A stretch of DNA of 64,000 bases from Shimia sagamensis (GCF_900182745.1 NZ_FXTY01000004.1:124001-188000), one strand, 5' to 3'; counted from the first letter of the stretch, positions 26,788-36,532 are shown. Numbers and translations: made by a program. The notes: a model not told the origin generated them from the sequence alone.

Positions 26788-28329
26788 TTAGGTATTGTCC
26801 AGTGCGTCTTGCACAGCTGCCGCGATTTTTGCACGGGTTTCTGCATCCATACCTTGCATTTCAACCACAAGATTCTCACCTTCTTCCCGCGCCGTGGCTG
26901 GGCGGCGGTTGGCACCATGACGTAACACGCGGTAAGGGATAATCTCTCGTGAGATGCCTTTGAAGTGCTGCGGCTCCAGCGCCTGAGCGTTTACCAAATC
27001 CTTGGCATGGGCATAGGTCTCATAACTCATGACAATACCACCAGGCTCAGCGATGCCTTCGAGGCGGGCAGCCAAGTTCGCCTCGGCCCCGATGATGGTG
27101 TAGTCCATGCGCGAGTCACTGCCAAAGTTGCCCACATTGCAGTAGCCCGTGTTGATCCCCATGCGGGCGCGAAACGGATGCTCGATGCCCTTGGCGCGCC
27201 ATTGCACTTCCAGCTCGTCCAGACGAGTTTGCATTTCCAGGGCCATACGCACACAGGCCCGTGCATCCTCTGTCACACCTTTGGATGTCGGGTCGCCAAT
27301 AAAGGCCACAATGGCATCACCAATAAACTTATCGATTGTGGCGCCGTGCTTTTGCGCAATTGCGCCCATTTCAGTGAAGTATTCGTTGAGTAACGCTGTC
27401 AGCTCTTCCGGCTGCATCCGCTCAGTTGTGGCGGTGAAATCTTTGATGTCGCTAAAGAACACTGTGAGTTTCTTGCGTTCAGTGCTGATCGAGACATCCC
27501 GCTCACCCTCAAAAATGGAGCGATAGACTTGCGGCTCCAGGTATTTCGATATCTTCAATGAAACATCGGCCAGAAAGGAATTGTTTTCGGTCAACTCATC
27601 ATTGGCCGTTGCAAATTTTTCAGCCAGGCGAAGCTGATGTTTGGCAAAGGCCAGACCAAATGTGCCCGCGATCAGCAAGTAGCTGAGCAGGAATTTGAAC
27701 GACGCCAAGTCCAACGTCAGGGGTTGGCGCACATGCACCACTTGAAGTCCACGCACATCGCCAACTTGCCAATCGGTCTTTGTGCTTTTCGGATGGGTGT
27801 TGTGACAACTCACACAGGACGCTTGCATGTAAACCGGTGCTGCCAGGGTCATCCGGTGATCAATCAGATTGCCTTCTTCGGCAATGATGTGATCGCGTTC
27901 GTTTTCAGGGTTCCGAAACGCTTGAAGGGCACGCGCCTCGAACTCAGTCATGTGACGTTGGTCACGGCCTGAGAACGGATAGTCCGAAACAAAGTGGTAA
28001 TCGACACCGGGCAGGATTTCAGAGAACCGAGCTGACAGCTCAATGGCTGCTGTGGCTGGGATTGGGAAGGCCCCTTCAATCTCGTGGTAATCATGCCGGG
28101 CTTCTGGCGCGCTTGGCGCAGCTTGAACACGTGCCACGACATTTTCCGCATAATAGGATCGTACATCATTCATCAATTTGTTCAGGCTGGTAGCCTGTCG
28201 ATGCAGATTGTGGTGAGACAGGCTGTTCAGGTCCAGCCACAGGGCCACTGGCAACAGCAACACCGCACCAGCCACAACGGTGTAGAGCCGCTTTGGGTGT
28301 GCCGTGAGGTATTCAATCAGTCGCCGCAT
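26788..28329 (-). CDS. Membrane adenylate cyclase with haem-binding DUF3365 (Tll0287-like) sensor
   Basis: A 513-residue class III cyclase. It has one membrane segment (about 15-33), a periplasmic domain with the c-type haem motif CVSCH (172-176) in the pattern of DUF3365/Tll0287-like domains, a second membrane segment (about 205-228), a short coiled linker and a cyclase domain (about 280-470). The catalytic metal Asps are in VFFSDIKDFT and FIGDAIVAF, and NLAARLEG supplies the transition-state Asn/Arg. Lys in DKFIGD and Asp in RMDYTIIG favour ATP over GTP. It probably senses redox or a gas such as NO or O2 and makes cAMP; the ligand is inferred. Confidence 0.88.
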   Translation of the reverse strand: MRRLIEYLTAHPKRLYTVVAGAVLLLPVALWLDLNSLSHHNLHRQATSLNKLMNDVRSYYAENVVARVQAAPSAPEARHDYHEIEGAFPIPATAAIELSARFSEILPGVDYHFVSDYPFSGRDQRHMTEFEARALQAFRNPENERDHIIAEEGNLIDHRMTLAAPVYMQASCVSCHNTHPKSTKTDWQVGDVRGLQVVHVRQPLTLDLASFKFLLSYLLIAGTFGLAFAKHQLRLAEKFATANDELTENNSFLADVSLKISKYLEPQVYRSIFEGERDVSISTERKKLTVFFSDIKDFTATTERMQPEELTALLNEYFTEMGAIAQKHGATIDKFIGDAIVAFIGDPTSKGVTEDARACVRMALEMQTRLDELEVQWRAKGIEHPFRARMGINTGYCNVGNFGSDSRMDYTIIGAEANLAARLEGIAEPGGIVMSYETYAHAKDLVNAQALEPQHFKGISREIIPYRVLRHGANRRPATAREEGENLVVEMQGMDAETRAKIAAAVQDALDNT

Positions 28330-28420
28330 AGCTGCTTCCTTGCTGTGTTCACGTATTCAAATGCCAGTGTTACCCAAGCCTTGTGGTAGCTCAAACGGCT
28401 TTCATGAATTTTTCCGTCGC

Positions 28421-28452
28421 AAAGAAAAAGGCGCGACCCTTCGGTCACGCCT
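28421..28452 (-). terminator. Terminator after the J-domain gene
   Basis: On the minus strand a stem (aggcg-x-gacc with ggtc-x-cgcct, 28429-28452, with one mismatch) is followed by a T-rich run (complement of 28421-28429). It lies 23 bases after the J-domain gene stop. Confidence 0.7.
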
Positions 28453-28474
28453 CATACCTTGCATCCATCCGCCC

Positions 28475-29098
28475 TTATTTGAAGTTGCGGCTTTCTTTGA
28501 TTTGCTCCCAAGCCCACATGACTTCTTGAAGCTGGTCTTCTTGGCTGCGGTCGCCGCCGTTCATGTCGGGGTGCAGCACTTTGATAAGTTTTTTATAGGC
28601 CTTGCGAATTTCGGCCTTGCTCCAACTGTCGTTGGCTTCCAGGATTTCCATGGCGCGGCGCTCGGTGGGTGGCAAGCGTTTGCCGGCCCCTCCACCCTTG
28701 CCGGGGTTCTGGGTGGCGTTGCCACCCAACACCTGATGTGGGTTTTCGATGCCCAAGCGGGCCCAGGCACGGGCTTCAGGGTCGGTGAACTTCTTGGTCT
28801 CACGCTCCCAGACTTTGTCTTTGGAGTTTTGTGCGTTCAGCTCAGCTTCGGTTTTGCCGTCAAAGAAGTTCCACTTAAGGTTATATTCGCGGATGTGTTC
28901 TTTGCAGAACCATTTGAATTCATCCAGCACATCGGGCGCACGCGGCGCACGATACGACCCAGATTCTTCGCAGCCGGGATGCTCGCAAACACGCGTGGAG
29001 GTCTCTGACGCTCCGGACATGCCCCGGCGTCCACGCGGGTTTTTCTTCTTTGCCGACTTTACCGACATATTGAAACCGAAGGGATCAGATTTTGTCAT
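28475..29098 (-). CDS. DnaJ-like J-domain protein
   Basis: A 207-residue protein with a C-terminal J domain (about 145-205): AMEILEANDSWSKAEIRKAY, the HPD tripeptide in VLHPDMNGGD (about residue 182) and a closing helix. The N-terminal part (about 1-140) has the conserved VCEHPGCEESGSYRAP (two Cys and His, a possible zinc site) and EFKWFCKEHIREYN (a further Cys and His). This type is common in alphaproteobacteria and is probably a DnaK co-chaperone, but the client is unknown. It is divergent from bolA. Confidence 0.9.
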   Translation of the reverse strand: MTKSDPFGFNMSVKSAKKKNPRGRRGMSGASETSTRVCEHPGCEESGSYRAPRAPDVLDEFKWFCKEHIREYNLKWNFFDGKTEAELNAQNSKDKVWERETKKFTDPEARAWARLGIENPHQVLGGNATQNPGKGGGAGKRLPPTERRAMEILEANDSWSKAEIRKAYKKLIKVLHPDMNGGDRSQEDQLQEVMWAWEQIKESRNFK

Positions 29099-29173
29099 AC
29101 GCGCACCTATTCGACTCGGAGCAGAGAGTTTACCCTAACCGGCGTCAGATTGAAGAGGCTGGAGACAAAAATT

Positions 29174-29434
29174 ATGAGCATCGCGCAGGAAATTCACGAC
29201 AAGTTGTCCGCAGCTTTTGCACCAGTCGACCTACAGGTTGTAGATGACAGCGCCAGCCATGCCGGACATGCCAGCGCTCCAGCGGGTGGGGAAAGCCATT
29301 TCAATGTGCGTATTCGTGCGGCAGCCTTTGCCGGTCAGACCCGAGTGGCCCGTCACCGTGCGGTGCACGCGGCGATTGGCGCAGATTTGGTTGCCCGTAT
29401 TCACGCACTTGCTTTGGACATCGACGCCGCCTGA
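29174..29434 (+). CDS. bolA: BolA family protein
   Basis: An 86-residue protein with the class II KH-like BolA fold: a N-terminal helix (IAQEIHDKLSAAFAP), VDLQVVDDSASHAGH with the conserved His used for [2Fe-2S] binding with monothiol glutaredoxins, ESHFNVRIRAAAF and the final RHRAVHAAIGADL with the invariant His. BolA proteins act in iron-sulfur cluster handling and stress response. I chose ATG 29174 because the family starts close to MSI(A/E); an upstream ATG at 29150 would add eight residues. Start spacing to GGAG is 10. Confidence 0.9.
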   Translation: MSIAQEIHDKLSAAFAPVDLQVVDDSASHAGHASAPAGGESHFNVRIRAAAFAGQTRVARHRAVHAAIGADLVARIHALALDIDAA

Positions 29435-29439
29435 CGCGG

Positions 29440-29928
29440 TTACTTTGACTGTTCCAGTGTTTCGACACGCTTCTTGAGCGCCACGTTCACGTCATCCACA
29501 GACTCGCTTTCGTCGGGGTCCTTCTCTGCTGAGGCACCGGTTTTGTCGCCGTCTTCCAGCACAAGGGCCACCTCGGGAGCAGTTGTGTCCTCTGGCTCAG
29601 CTTTGGTCGCGGGTGCCACTGGTTTTGCTTCAGGCGCCGGCAGCTCAGCCACCTTCGGCGCTTCCAGTGTCTCAGGCTGAAACACTGCCACATCGCCAGC
29701 CTTGGTACGGCGGAACACCAACACAGAGCGGTAGCTGGTGCTGGATCCCGTCAACCCGCTGCGCTCCTCATTGGGCAGAGTGTCAGCGCGTAGGTATTCC
29801 CACCCGTCCGCGCCCAAACGGTTCATCTCAATTTCCAGCGCGTTGGCAAAACGCCCGTCCGGCCCCTTGATGCCTTTGGCTTTTTGTCCCCGTGTCGGCG
29901 CAGGGATTACTTTATACTCATAAATCAT
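29440..29928 (-). CDS. DUF4177-type protein with acidic tail
   Basis: A 162-residue protein. Residues 1-75 have the DUF4177 pattern (YEYKVIPAPTR near the start, MNRLGADGWEYLRADTLP, then SYRSVLVFRR). The rest is Pro/Ala/Glu-rich and ends in a short coiled-coil-like VALKKRVETLEQ. It is convergent with bolA, with only 5 bases between stops. The function is unknown. Confidence 0.75.
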   Translation of the reverse strand: MIYEYKVIPAPTRGQKAKGIKGPDGRFANALEIEMNRLGADGWEYLRADTLPNEERSGLTGSSTSYRSVLVFRRTKAGDVAVFQPETLEAPKVAELPAPEAKPVAPATKAEPEDTTAPEVALVLEDGDKTGASAEKDPDESESVDDVNVALKKRVETLEQSK

Positions 29929-29976
29929 TGTAAAACTTTCGAAATTTCTGATGGTCTGCGCGTGACAATCGCGCGG

Positions 29977-30558
29977 TTATCTCGGTAAATTTCGCAGTCG
30001 CTCCGGGTATTCCGGCACCTCTGCGGAGTCCTTGAACATGGCCCAACTTGGGAACTGGTCCTGGTAGTCGCGTTTTTTGGACATTTGCGTGCGCATTACA
30101 GGTTGGCCAATTTCTTCGCCAAAAGCATCCACGCAAATTTGCACCAGCGGCCAGTCCTCGTGATAGTCGTGGCCAGCGATCATGCCGCCCACCTTCACTT
30201 TCTTGAACCAGTCAAACATCGTTTTTCCATGCTCTTCGCCGGTGTGGGCGTAGCCATCAATATAGACAAAGTCGAAATACTCATCCGGAAATGCATCCAG
30301 CGCGTCTTCAAATGTCATCCGCAACAGCCAGTAGTTCTGTCCCATGCCGATGTTTTTCAAAGCTTTTATATATTCTTTGGTGTTGTGGTGGTCGCCATAA
30401 ATATCGACCCCGTAAAGCTCCTTAAAGAGCCCACCTTCCATCAACCGTTTGGAGTACCAGCCACCGGCCACCCCAAGCTCAATGCCAATCAGCCCGTCGC
30501 GCTCCAGAAACTGCGGCAGTTCCTTGCGTTCTTGTATTATGTCGATCACGTCTACCAT
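29977..30558 (-). CDS. Class I SAM-dependent methyltransferase-like protein
   Basis: A 193-residue protein of the Methyltransf_24 type. Motif I is IGIELGVAGGWYSKRL (about 24-39), where ELG(V)xxG replaces the usual GxG, followed by YGVDIYGD (motif II acidic residue), FDFVYIDGYAHTGEEH and GGMIAGHDYHEDWPLV (about 125-140), which resembles methyltransferases that modify sugars or small phenols. No neighbour gives a substrate. The GC content and codon use seem somewhat lower than in the flanking genes, e.g. around 30250-30400. Confidence 0.78.
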   Translation of the reverse strand: MVDVIDIIQERKELPQFLERDGLIGIELGVAGGWYSKRLMEGGLFKELYGVDIYGDHHNTKEYIKALKNIGMGQNYWLLRMTFEDALDAFPDEYFDFVYIDGYAHTGEEHGKTMFDWFKKVKVGGMIAGHDYHEDWPLVQICVDAFGEEIGQPVMRTQMSKKRDYQDQFPSWAMFKDSAEVPEYPERLRNLPR

Positions 30559-30655
30559 TTGGCGGTCACCGTTTCATGAGGGTGCAGTGAGGTCCAGCAT
30601 TTTGGCCCCAAAAGTTCTGGCTTGGGTGGCAACCGTGTCACCCCTGCATCGCGGC

Positions 30656-31129
30656 TCATTTGTGGCGGATGCCCATCACACGCCCCACACGGGCCGGATG
30701 GGGCAGGGCGCTGTGTGCCTCTGACATGGCGGTAAACTTGGCTAAGATCTCGCCAGGCATTGGAGCGACACGGGGTCGGCTTTGGTCTATGTGCAACCCA
30801 ACACCTTCACCTGTGGCTGACACCCAGCCATCTGAGTGGATCAACTCCTGATAGAAGTGAAAACTCTTGGCATCATGATCCAACAACTGGAACGTGACAG
30901 TAACCATGTCTCCCAGGTGCAGTTCGCGTAAATAACACAAATGGAATTCGGCGGAAAATGTCGTGTTGCCGGTTCGGGCACGGTACTCTGGACCAAACCC
31001 AAGAACAGCCCCAAGCTGATCCACGCCCCGATCAAACAGTACGTTGTAATACGCCATGTTGAGGTGGCCGTTGAAGTCGAGCCACTGCTCTTCAACAGGC
31101 ATTGGCTTGGAGACAAATGGGCGGGTCAT
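30656..31129 (-). CDS. Acyl-CoA thioesterase (hotdog fold, 4HBT-like)
   Basis: A 157-residue hotdog thioesterase. The active-site motif DFNGHLNMAYYNVLFDRG (about 19-36) contains the catalytic Asp, then TTFSAEFHLCYLREL and the central AKSFHFYQEL. This pattern fits 4-hydroxybenzoyl-CoA thioesterase-like and betainyl-CoA thioesterase proteins. It stands alone, with no carnitine genes next to it, so I leave the substrate open. Confidence 0.82.
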   Translation of the reverse strand: MTRPFVSKPMPVEEQWLDFNGHLNMAYYNVLFDRGVDQLGAVLGFGPEYRARTGNTTFSAEFHLCYLRELHLGDMVTVTFQLLDHDAKSFHFYQELIHSDGWVSATGEGVGLHIDQSRPRVAPMPGEILAKFTAMSEAHSALPHPARVGRVMGIRHK

Positions 31130-31386
31130 GAAAATCCTCCTGATGCTGTCTCACCTGTATGACGGCCTGGCTTTAGAGGATCAACCGATGGGCGCGAAGG
31201 TAACGTAGCGGCGCGACGTATCCGCAGATGATCTTACAAGTCTATCTGATCAAATAGCCCATATTTTTAGGCAAAATCTGTCGGTTATTTCGCAAAAGTT
31301 GCCGCGCTTTCCGCGGCCCGATTCAGGCAAAACTTAAGGTTCAGAACCTACCGTTTCCTTGAGTGTGGGCAACGGTGAGTGGCGCA

Positions 31387-33534
31387 ATGAACTGGCGAGC
31401 AAAACGTCTTTCGACGGCAATGATTTTGATTTCCGGCTTGGTGGCTGGCTGCGGCGGGGAGGACACGCCAGCGGTGAAAGATACGGGCACCGACAAATCG
31501 GGTTCTTCGCTGCCAAAAACTGACAATCAGGTGTTGCTGGCTTCTTTTTTGAGCAGCTTGGACAGCGTGCGCTCACGGGCCAATCGGCTGCTGAGCGATG
31601 ATGTTCGGTATCGCGTTCAAGCGGCGGCCGGGGATCAGTTTGTTGATCGCAACAACAACCGGCGATTTGACTCCAGCACTGATACTCGCTTGCTAGGTAA
31701 CCCCATTGAGCATTCGGGTATCCATTACGCCCATGCGGCTGGCTTGACCGGCGCCGGCCAGGTCATTGCCTTTTCGGACAGCGGGTTTCGGCCCGGGCAT
31801 GAAGCGTTCTCAGGCAAAACCGTTACAATGGGCTCCGGCGTGTCACAGGATAATCACGGTACGTTTGTGGCCTCCATCGCCACCGGGATGTCTGATGACA
31901 TGATAGGGGTTGCGCCAAACGCCAACGCGATCTTTGGCAGCTTTGACTCCTACAGCCAGCTGGCGGAAACCGCCAATGCCGCCACACGGGCCGGTGCAGT
32001 TGCCTTAAACAATTCCTGGGGCTACTCGGGCATGAATGCGACCCGGTCTGATTACAACTTCATTTTCGGCTCAACGTCTGGCCGCAACTACCTCAATGCG
32101 CTGCGCACTTATGCCGACGACGGAATTGTTGTATTTTCCGTGTCCAATGATCATAGCGAAACCAATGTGGGGCTGATGGCGGGCTTGCCGGTTTTGGAGC
32201 CGTCTTTGGAGCAAAGCTGGTTGGCTGTTGTGAACGGTGTCCCACAAATGAACGGTGACGATGTTGTGTCTGCAGAGCGCGTATCTGCGGGATGCGGCGA
32301 GGCGGCGGCGTGGTGTATTTCCGCAAACGGCAGTTGGACAGGTGCCACCGCGAGCAGCAATAGCAGTTATTCGTTTGGCACAGGCACCTCTTATGCCGCG
32401 CCAACGGTTTCTGGTGCACTCGCGCTGTTGGCCGAAGCCTTCCCCGACATGACACATCAAGATTTGCGGATCAGACTTTTGGCGTCCGCTGACAATGAAT
32501 TTGATGGCTTTCGCCAGGCCGGATCGGTTGAGCTGGTGTCGGGGTTTGATCACGCTTACAGCGCAGAATGGGGCCACGGGTTTTTGGATGTTGCGGCGGC
32601 CCTTTTGCCAATTGGCCAAACCACTGTCACCACCAGCAACGGTACCGTGGTCAACACCAATGAACCGTTGGCCGTGGCTGGGAGCGCCAGCGGCGATGCG
32701 GTGGCACGGTCACTGCGCAATGTGGAGATCGTCGGCAAAGATACTCTGTCTGCGTCCTTTCTGATTGATGCTGGGCAGATGGTTGCCCATCGTCCAGCCG
32801 CTCCGATGTTTGCGGCGCATGACGCTCTAAATTTTGACCGTTATCGCGCACCAGAATTTGGCTCGGCGTCTTTCTTTGGCACGCGGGCGGGACTTCCGAT
32901 GCAACTCTTGGACAGCGAGTATGATCTGTCAATTTATCGCTCACGAAGCGGAGGGTCAGATCGCTTTGGCCTAGGGCTGCGACGCACCTTCGATCTTGGC
33001 GGTGCCAGCCTGCAGATTGGCGGTGGCCTTGGTGAGGACACAATGGATTTGCTGTCCGATTGGAACGGTGGCACCGACGCCTCTCTGATGTCCATGGATA
33101 TGGCCTTGTCCGCTGATGTGTCTGACAATGCTCAGATCGAATTTGCGCTCGGCTATGCGTTAGGGCAGGAGGCTTCCGGTCTTGGCCAGTCCGCGGACGT
33201 GTTGCTCAATGGGGGGGCAGTGACCTACGCGCATCAAAATGCGTTCTCACACAACGACCGGTTCAGCCTGTCCTTATCGATGCCAGCAGCGGTGTCTTCA
33301 GGTTCAACTTCTGTGGCGTTGCCAATGGTGAACGACGCGGGTGCGATCACCCATCAGAATGTTCCAATTGATTTGGCGCCGTCGGATCGGGAAGTGCGTT
33401 TGACCTTGAGTTACGAACGTCCGCTGACACGGCGCACAAATCTGGGTTTGTCCCTGGCGCATGCCATCAACCGAGGACACATCCCGGGTGCGCGCGAGAC
33501 CGCCGTGATGTTTGGTCTGCGGACGCGGTTCTAA
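31387..33534 (+). CDS. Lipoprotein subtilase autotransporter
   Basis: A 715-residue predicted surface serine protease. The ATG at 31387 gives a signal peptide with lipobox LVAGC (Cys about residue 23). A DRNNNRRFD stretch (about 83-91) resembles a calcium loop. The S8 peptidase domain (about 105-400) has the triad in AFSDSGF (Asp), NHGTFVAS (His) and GTSYAAPTVSG (Ser). The C-terminal third (about 480-715) is a predicted autotransporter beta-barrel ending in RTRF, with the final aromatic residue. The lipoprotein plus protease plus barrel design resembles NalP of Neisseria. A GTG at 31363 in frame is an alternative start. Confidence 0.87.
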   Translation: MNWRAKRLSTAMILISGLVAGCGGEDTPAVKDTGTDKSGSSLPKTDNQVLLASFLSSLDSVRSRANRLLSDDVRYRVQAAAGDQFVDRNNNRRFDSSTDTRLLGNPIEHSGIHYAHAAGLTGAGQVIAFSDSGFRPGHEAFSGKTVTMGSGVSQDNHGTFVASIATGMSDDMIGVAPNANAIFGSFDSYSQLAETANAATRAGAVALNNSWGYSGMNATRSDYNFIFGSTSGRNYLNALRTYADDGIVVFSVSNDHSETNVGLMAGLPVLEPSLEQSWLAVVNGVPQMNGDDVVSAERVSAGCGEAAAWCISANGSWTGATASSNSSYSFGTGTSYAAPTVSGALALLAEAFPDMTHQDLRIRLLASADNEFDGFRQAGSVELVSGFDHAYSAEWGHGFLDVAAALLPIGQTTVTTSNGTVVNTNEPLAVAGSASGDAVARSLRNVEIVGKDTLSASFLIDAGQMVAHRPAAPMFAAHDALNFDRYRAPEFGSASFFGTRAGLPMQLLDSEYDLSIYRSRSGGSDRFGLGLRRTFDLGGASLQIGGGLGEDTMDLLSDWNGGTDASLMSMDMALSADVSDNAQIEFALGYALGQEASGLGQSADVLLNGGAVTYAHQNAFSHNDRFSLSLSMPAAVSSGSTSVALPMVNDAGAITHQNVPIDLAPSDREVRLTLSYERPLTRRTNLGLSLAHAINRGHIPGARETAVMFGLRTRF

Positions 33535-33561
33535 GCCAGATCGTTAACGCCAAAAATGCGA

Positions 33562-33590
33562 AACGCGCCGGTTTTTGACACCGGCGCGTT
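33562..33590. terminator. Bidirectional hairpin between the autotransporter gene and gatB
   Basis: A perfect 11-bp stem (aacgcgccggt 33562-33572 with accggcgcgtt 33580-33590) and a 7-base loop in the 91-base gap between two convergent genes. The T-tract is weak. Confidence 0.7.
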
Positions 33591-33625
33591 ACAGTCGCGA
33601 TACAGACGTAAAACCGACGCGGCGT

Positions 33626-35134
33626 TTAGCCGTTCAGCTTCTGCGCCACCAATTGGTTAACGGCCTTTGGATTTGCCTTGCCGCCAGTGGCTTTCATCAC
33701 CTGACCAACAAACCAGCCCGCCAGTTTCGGGTTTTGTTTGGCTTTTTCCACCTGTGCAGGATTGGCCGCAATGATTTCGTCCAGAGCGGCTTCAATCGCG
33801 CCGGTATCGGTCACTTGTTTGAGGCCTTTTTCTTCCACAATCGTGGCTGGATCACCCTTGGTTTCGATATGAATTTCAAGGACTTCCTTGGCGATTTTGG
33901 TGCTGATCTCGTCTGACGCCACCATTGCGAGAATGGACGCGTTGGCTTCTGGCGCAACCAGATCTTGCGGTGCTTTCTCTGCTTTGTTGGCACGGCCCAT
34001 TACTTCGTTGATCACCCAGTTCGCGGTCTTTTTGCCGTCGCCTTTGCCCACGGAGGCTTCGAAGTAATTCGCCAGATCAACCTCAGCCGTCAAAACAGAG
34101 GCATCATACTCCGTGACACCGTAGTCATTGATAAAACGGGCTTTTTTCTCATCCGGCAGTTCCGGCAATCCTTTGCCAATGTCGTCTACCCACTCTTGTT
34201 CGATCTCCAACGGGAGCAGATCGGGACAAGGGAAATAGCGGTAATCATGCGCCTCTTCTTTGGAACGCATGGAACGGGTTTCGTTTTTGTCCGGATCATA
34301 CAGGCGGGTTTCTTGGCTGACTTCACCGCCCGCTTCAACAATCGCAATCTGGCGACGCGCTTCATATTCGATCGCGGCCTGGATAAACCGCATGGAGTTC
34401 ATGTTTTTGATCTCACAGCGTGTGCCAAGGTGCGAGAAGTCCTGTGTTTCCATGTACTTCTCATACTGCCCAGGACGGCAGATAGACACGTTAACGTCGG
34501 CACGCAGGTTGCCGTTCTGCATGTTGCCATCACAGGTGCCAAGGTAGCGCAGTATCTGACGCATCTTGGTCACGTAGGCGGCAGCTTCTTCAGGACCACG
34601 AATATCTGGACGGCTGACAATTTCCATCAGCGCAACACCGGTCCGGTTCAGGTCCACAAAGGACATGTTCGGGTCCATGTCATGCACGGATTTACCTGCA
34701 TCCTGCTCCAGGTGAATGCGCTCGATGCGCACCAAACGCGCTACGCCTGGCCCCATGTCGACCAGAATTTCTCCTTCGCCCACAATGGGTTCGTAGAGTT
34801 GGGAGATTTGATACCCCTGCGGAAGGTCTGGGTAAAAGTAGTTTTTGCGATCAAACGCGGACTTGAGGTGGATCTCGGCTTTCAGGCCAAGCCCAGTGCG
34901 CACTGCCTGCTCAACGCAGTATTCGTTGATCACCGGCAACATGCCCGGCATGGCGCTGTCGACAAAAGCGACGTTGGAGTTTGGCTCCGCGCCAAATTGG
35001 GTGGACGCGCCGGAGAACAGCTTTGCGTTGGAAGAAACCTGAGCGTGCACCTCCAAACCAATGACCAATTCCCAGTCATGTTTGGCGCCCGCGATCACTT
35101 TGGGCTTCGGGGTCTCATATGTCAGGTCGAGCAT
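33626..35134 (-). CDS. gatB: Aspartyl/glutamyl-tRNA amidotransferase subunit B
   Basis: GatB is the kinase/tRNA-recognition subunit of GatCAB, which turns Glu-tRNA(Gln) and Asp-tRNA(Asn) into the amidated forms. The 502-residue protein has [10 protein letters not shown] and KLFSG (about 24-41), the [18 protein letters not shown] zinc/metal region (about 94-111), and the C-terminal YqeY-like helical domain with [13 protein letters not shown]. Length is normal. gatA and gatC are not in this window. Confidence 0.96.
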   Translation of the reverse strand: MLDLTYETPKPKVIAGAKHDWELVIGLEVHAQVSSNAKLFSGASTQFGAEPNSNVAFVDSAMPGMLPVINEYCVEQAVRTGLGLKAEIHLKSAFDRKNYFYPDLPQGYQISQLYEPIVGEGEILVDMGPGVARLVRIERIHLEQDAGKSVHDMDPNMSFVDLNRTGVALMEIVSRPDIRGPEEAAAYVTKMRQILRYLGTCDGNMQNGNLRADVNVSICRPGQYEKYMETQDFSHLGTRCEIKNMNSMRFIQAAIEYEARRQIAIVEAGGEVSQETRLYDPDKNETRSMRSKEEAHDYRYFPCPDLLPLEIEQEWVDDIGKGLPELPDEKKARFINDYGVTEYDASVLTAEVDLANYFEASVGKGDGKKTANWVINEVMGRANKAEKAPQDLVAPEANASILAMVASDEISTKIAKEVLEIHIETKGDPATIVEEKGLKQVTDTGAIEAALDEIIAANPAQVEKAKQNPKLAGWFVGQVMKATGGKANPKAVNQLVAQKLNG

Positions 35135-35209
35135 CGCTCACGCTCCTTGAATATCTGGCTGATCTGCGTTCTAGGCCAGCCAGATAAAAGGAGCAAGAGG
35201 GCGGGTGTG

Positions 35210-36532
35210 TTATGGGTTGATTTGCGTGATGCCATCCGGCGAAAAATGCACAGTTTGCCCAGCCTGGAGGCCAGACATAAACGGCATGGCAACCGCTTGC
35301 AGTGCAACGTCGCGACCTTTGGCAGACAAGCGTTCTTTGGAGATTACACGCGATGTATTCTCAAATCCAATCTCCGCATGGCCCCAGATCAGCGGGTGAA
35401 TTTCGCGCAAATGTTCTCGCACAACCATGTCAAACCCAGCCCGTAGTGCAGGAGGAAGATCTTCGCGCAAACCATCTGCGCCGTATTGTGACCGCGCATG
35501 TTGCCAGCTGCGGTAGAGATGTGCGGCCATGAGATTGGCGGAATGTTGGTCACCATTTCGTCGCAAGGCGTCGGTCACGCCGTCAATGAAGTAGTCAACT
35601 TCCATCATCTCCAAGCCGTTTGGATCGACAAGCAATGCGTCAAACCAGACCCAAGCGTAAGCCCCTGCGCCCCAGATGTCATAGGTTTGGGCCGCAATTC
35701 TTCGGGCTTGCAGGTCGAGGTGGGAAAAATCTCCGTACCAGCGTGGCAACAGGTAATTGCCCAAAGCCCGCATGTGGCGTGGGTTGAGCGGATCCAGTTG
35801 GATCAGCGATTCAAACTCAGCGCAGAGCGTGTTGAGCGGCTGCGCCGATCCAGGCAGGAGCGCACAGCGCGCTGCTGACAGCGCCGGAGAGAAGTATTGT
35901 TTCGGGCAGTAGTTCTTCAGAATGTCGGATGCACGATCAAAATGTGCCTGAAATGCATCTCGGTTGGTGTCGCGTACATCATCTTTCGCGGTGGCGCCCC
36001 GCCAAGCCCAACCGATGTCAATGTGCATATGGGCCACAACCAACGCCATTGGATAGCTGTTGGGATAATCTTCCAACAGGACTTCAAGGGCTTCAATCCC
36101 GGAGAAAAAATCCGCTCCTTCTGCGGGGCGGCCATGCAGCAACGCGTGTTCTGCGGCACGCACAACGTCCGATCGTGCGCCAAAAAGCATAAGTTCCGCA
36201 AGCGGTGTACCCGTGGCGGTGGTGGCGCGGTTTTGATCGTGTGTGCGGATCAGTTCCTCAAGTTCTTCCCAGCGCTCCTGACGGGCGAGGAATTGACCAT
36301 GATCGCGAACTTTCTCACTTTCAATTTGATCCGGTGTGGAGGCGTTGATCGGAATTTCGAGACGGCTCAAAAGAGTGCGGAACGTGTTGGTCCCATCTCC
36401 AGAAAGATCAGATGTTTCAGGCTTGCGTGGCGCGGAAAACGCCTGCCCCAAACGGCGCAAAGCAGGCGTCGCAAGCGTAGATGCCGCTGGCACACCTTGG
36501 GATTTGGCCCGATCTCTGGAAAACAACTTCAT
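35210..36532 (-). CDS. Hypothetical protein, 440 residues
   Basis: A cytoplasmic-looking protein with no signal or membrane segment. The middle part is helical and TPR-like (ERWEELEELIRTHDQ, ALLHGRPAEGADFF, LIQLDPLNPRHMRALGNYLL). Aromatic-rich stretches (IWGAGAYAWVWFDALLVD) look conserved and could be an internal core. I do not recognise a named family. The start at ATG 36532 is followed by a basic N-terminus. It is transcribed alone between gatB and a small membrane-protein gene. Confidence 0.7.
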   Translation of the reverse strand: MKLFSRDRAKSQGVPAASTLATPALRRLGQAFSAPRKPETSDLSGDGTNTFRTLLSRLEIPINASTPDQIESEKVRDHGQFLARQERWEELEELIRTHDQNRATTATGTPLAELMLFGARSDVVRAAEHALLHGRPAEGADFFSGIEALEVLLEDYPNSYPMALVVAHMHIDIGWAWRGATAKDDVRDTNRDAFQAHFDRASDILKNYCPKQYFSPALSAARCALLPGSAQPLNTLCAEFESLIQLDPLNPRHMRALGNYLLPRWYGDFSHLDLQARRIAAQTYDIWGAGAYAWVWFDALLVDPNGLEMMEVDYFIDGVTDALRRNGDQHSANLMAAHLYRSWQHARSQYGADGLREDLPPALRAGFDMVVREHLREIHPLIWGHAEIGFENTSRVISKERLSAKGRDVALQAVAMPFMSGLQAGQTVHFSPDGITQINP

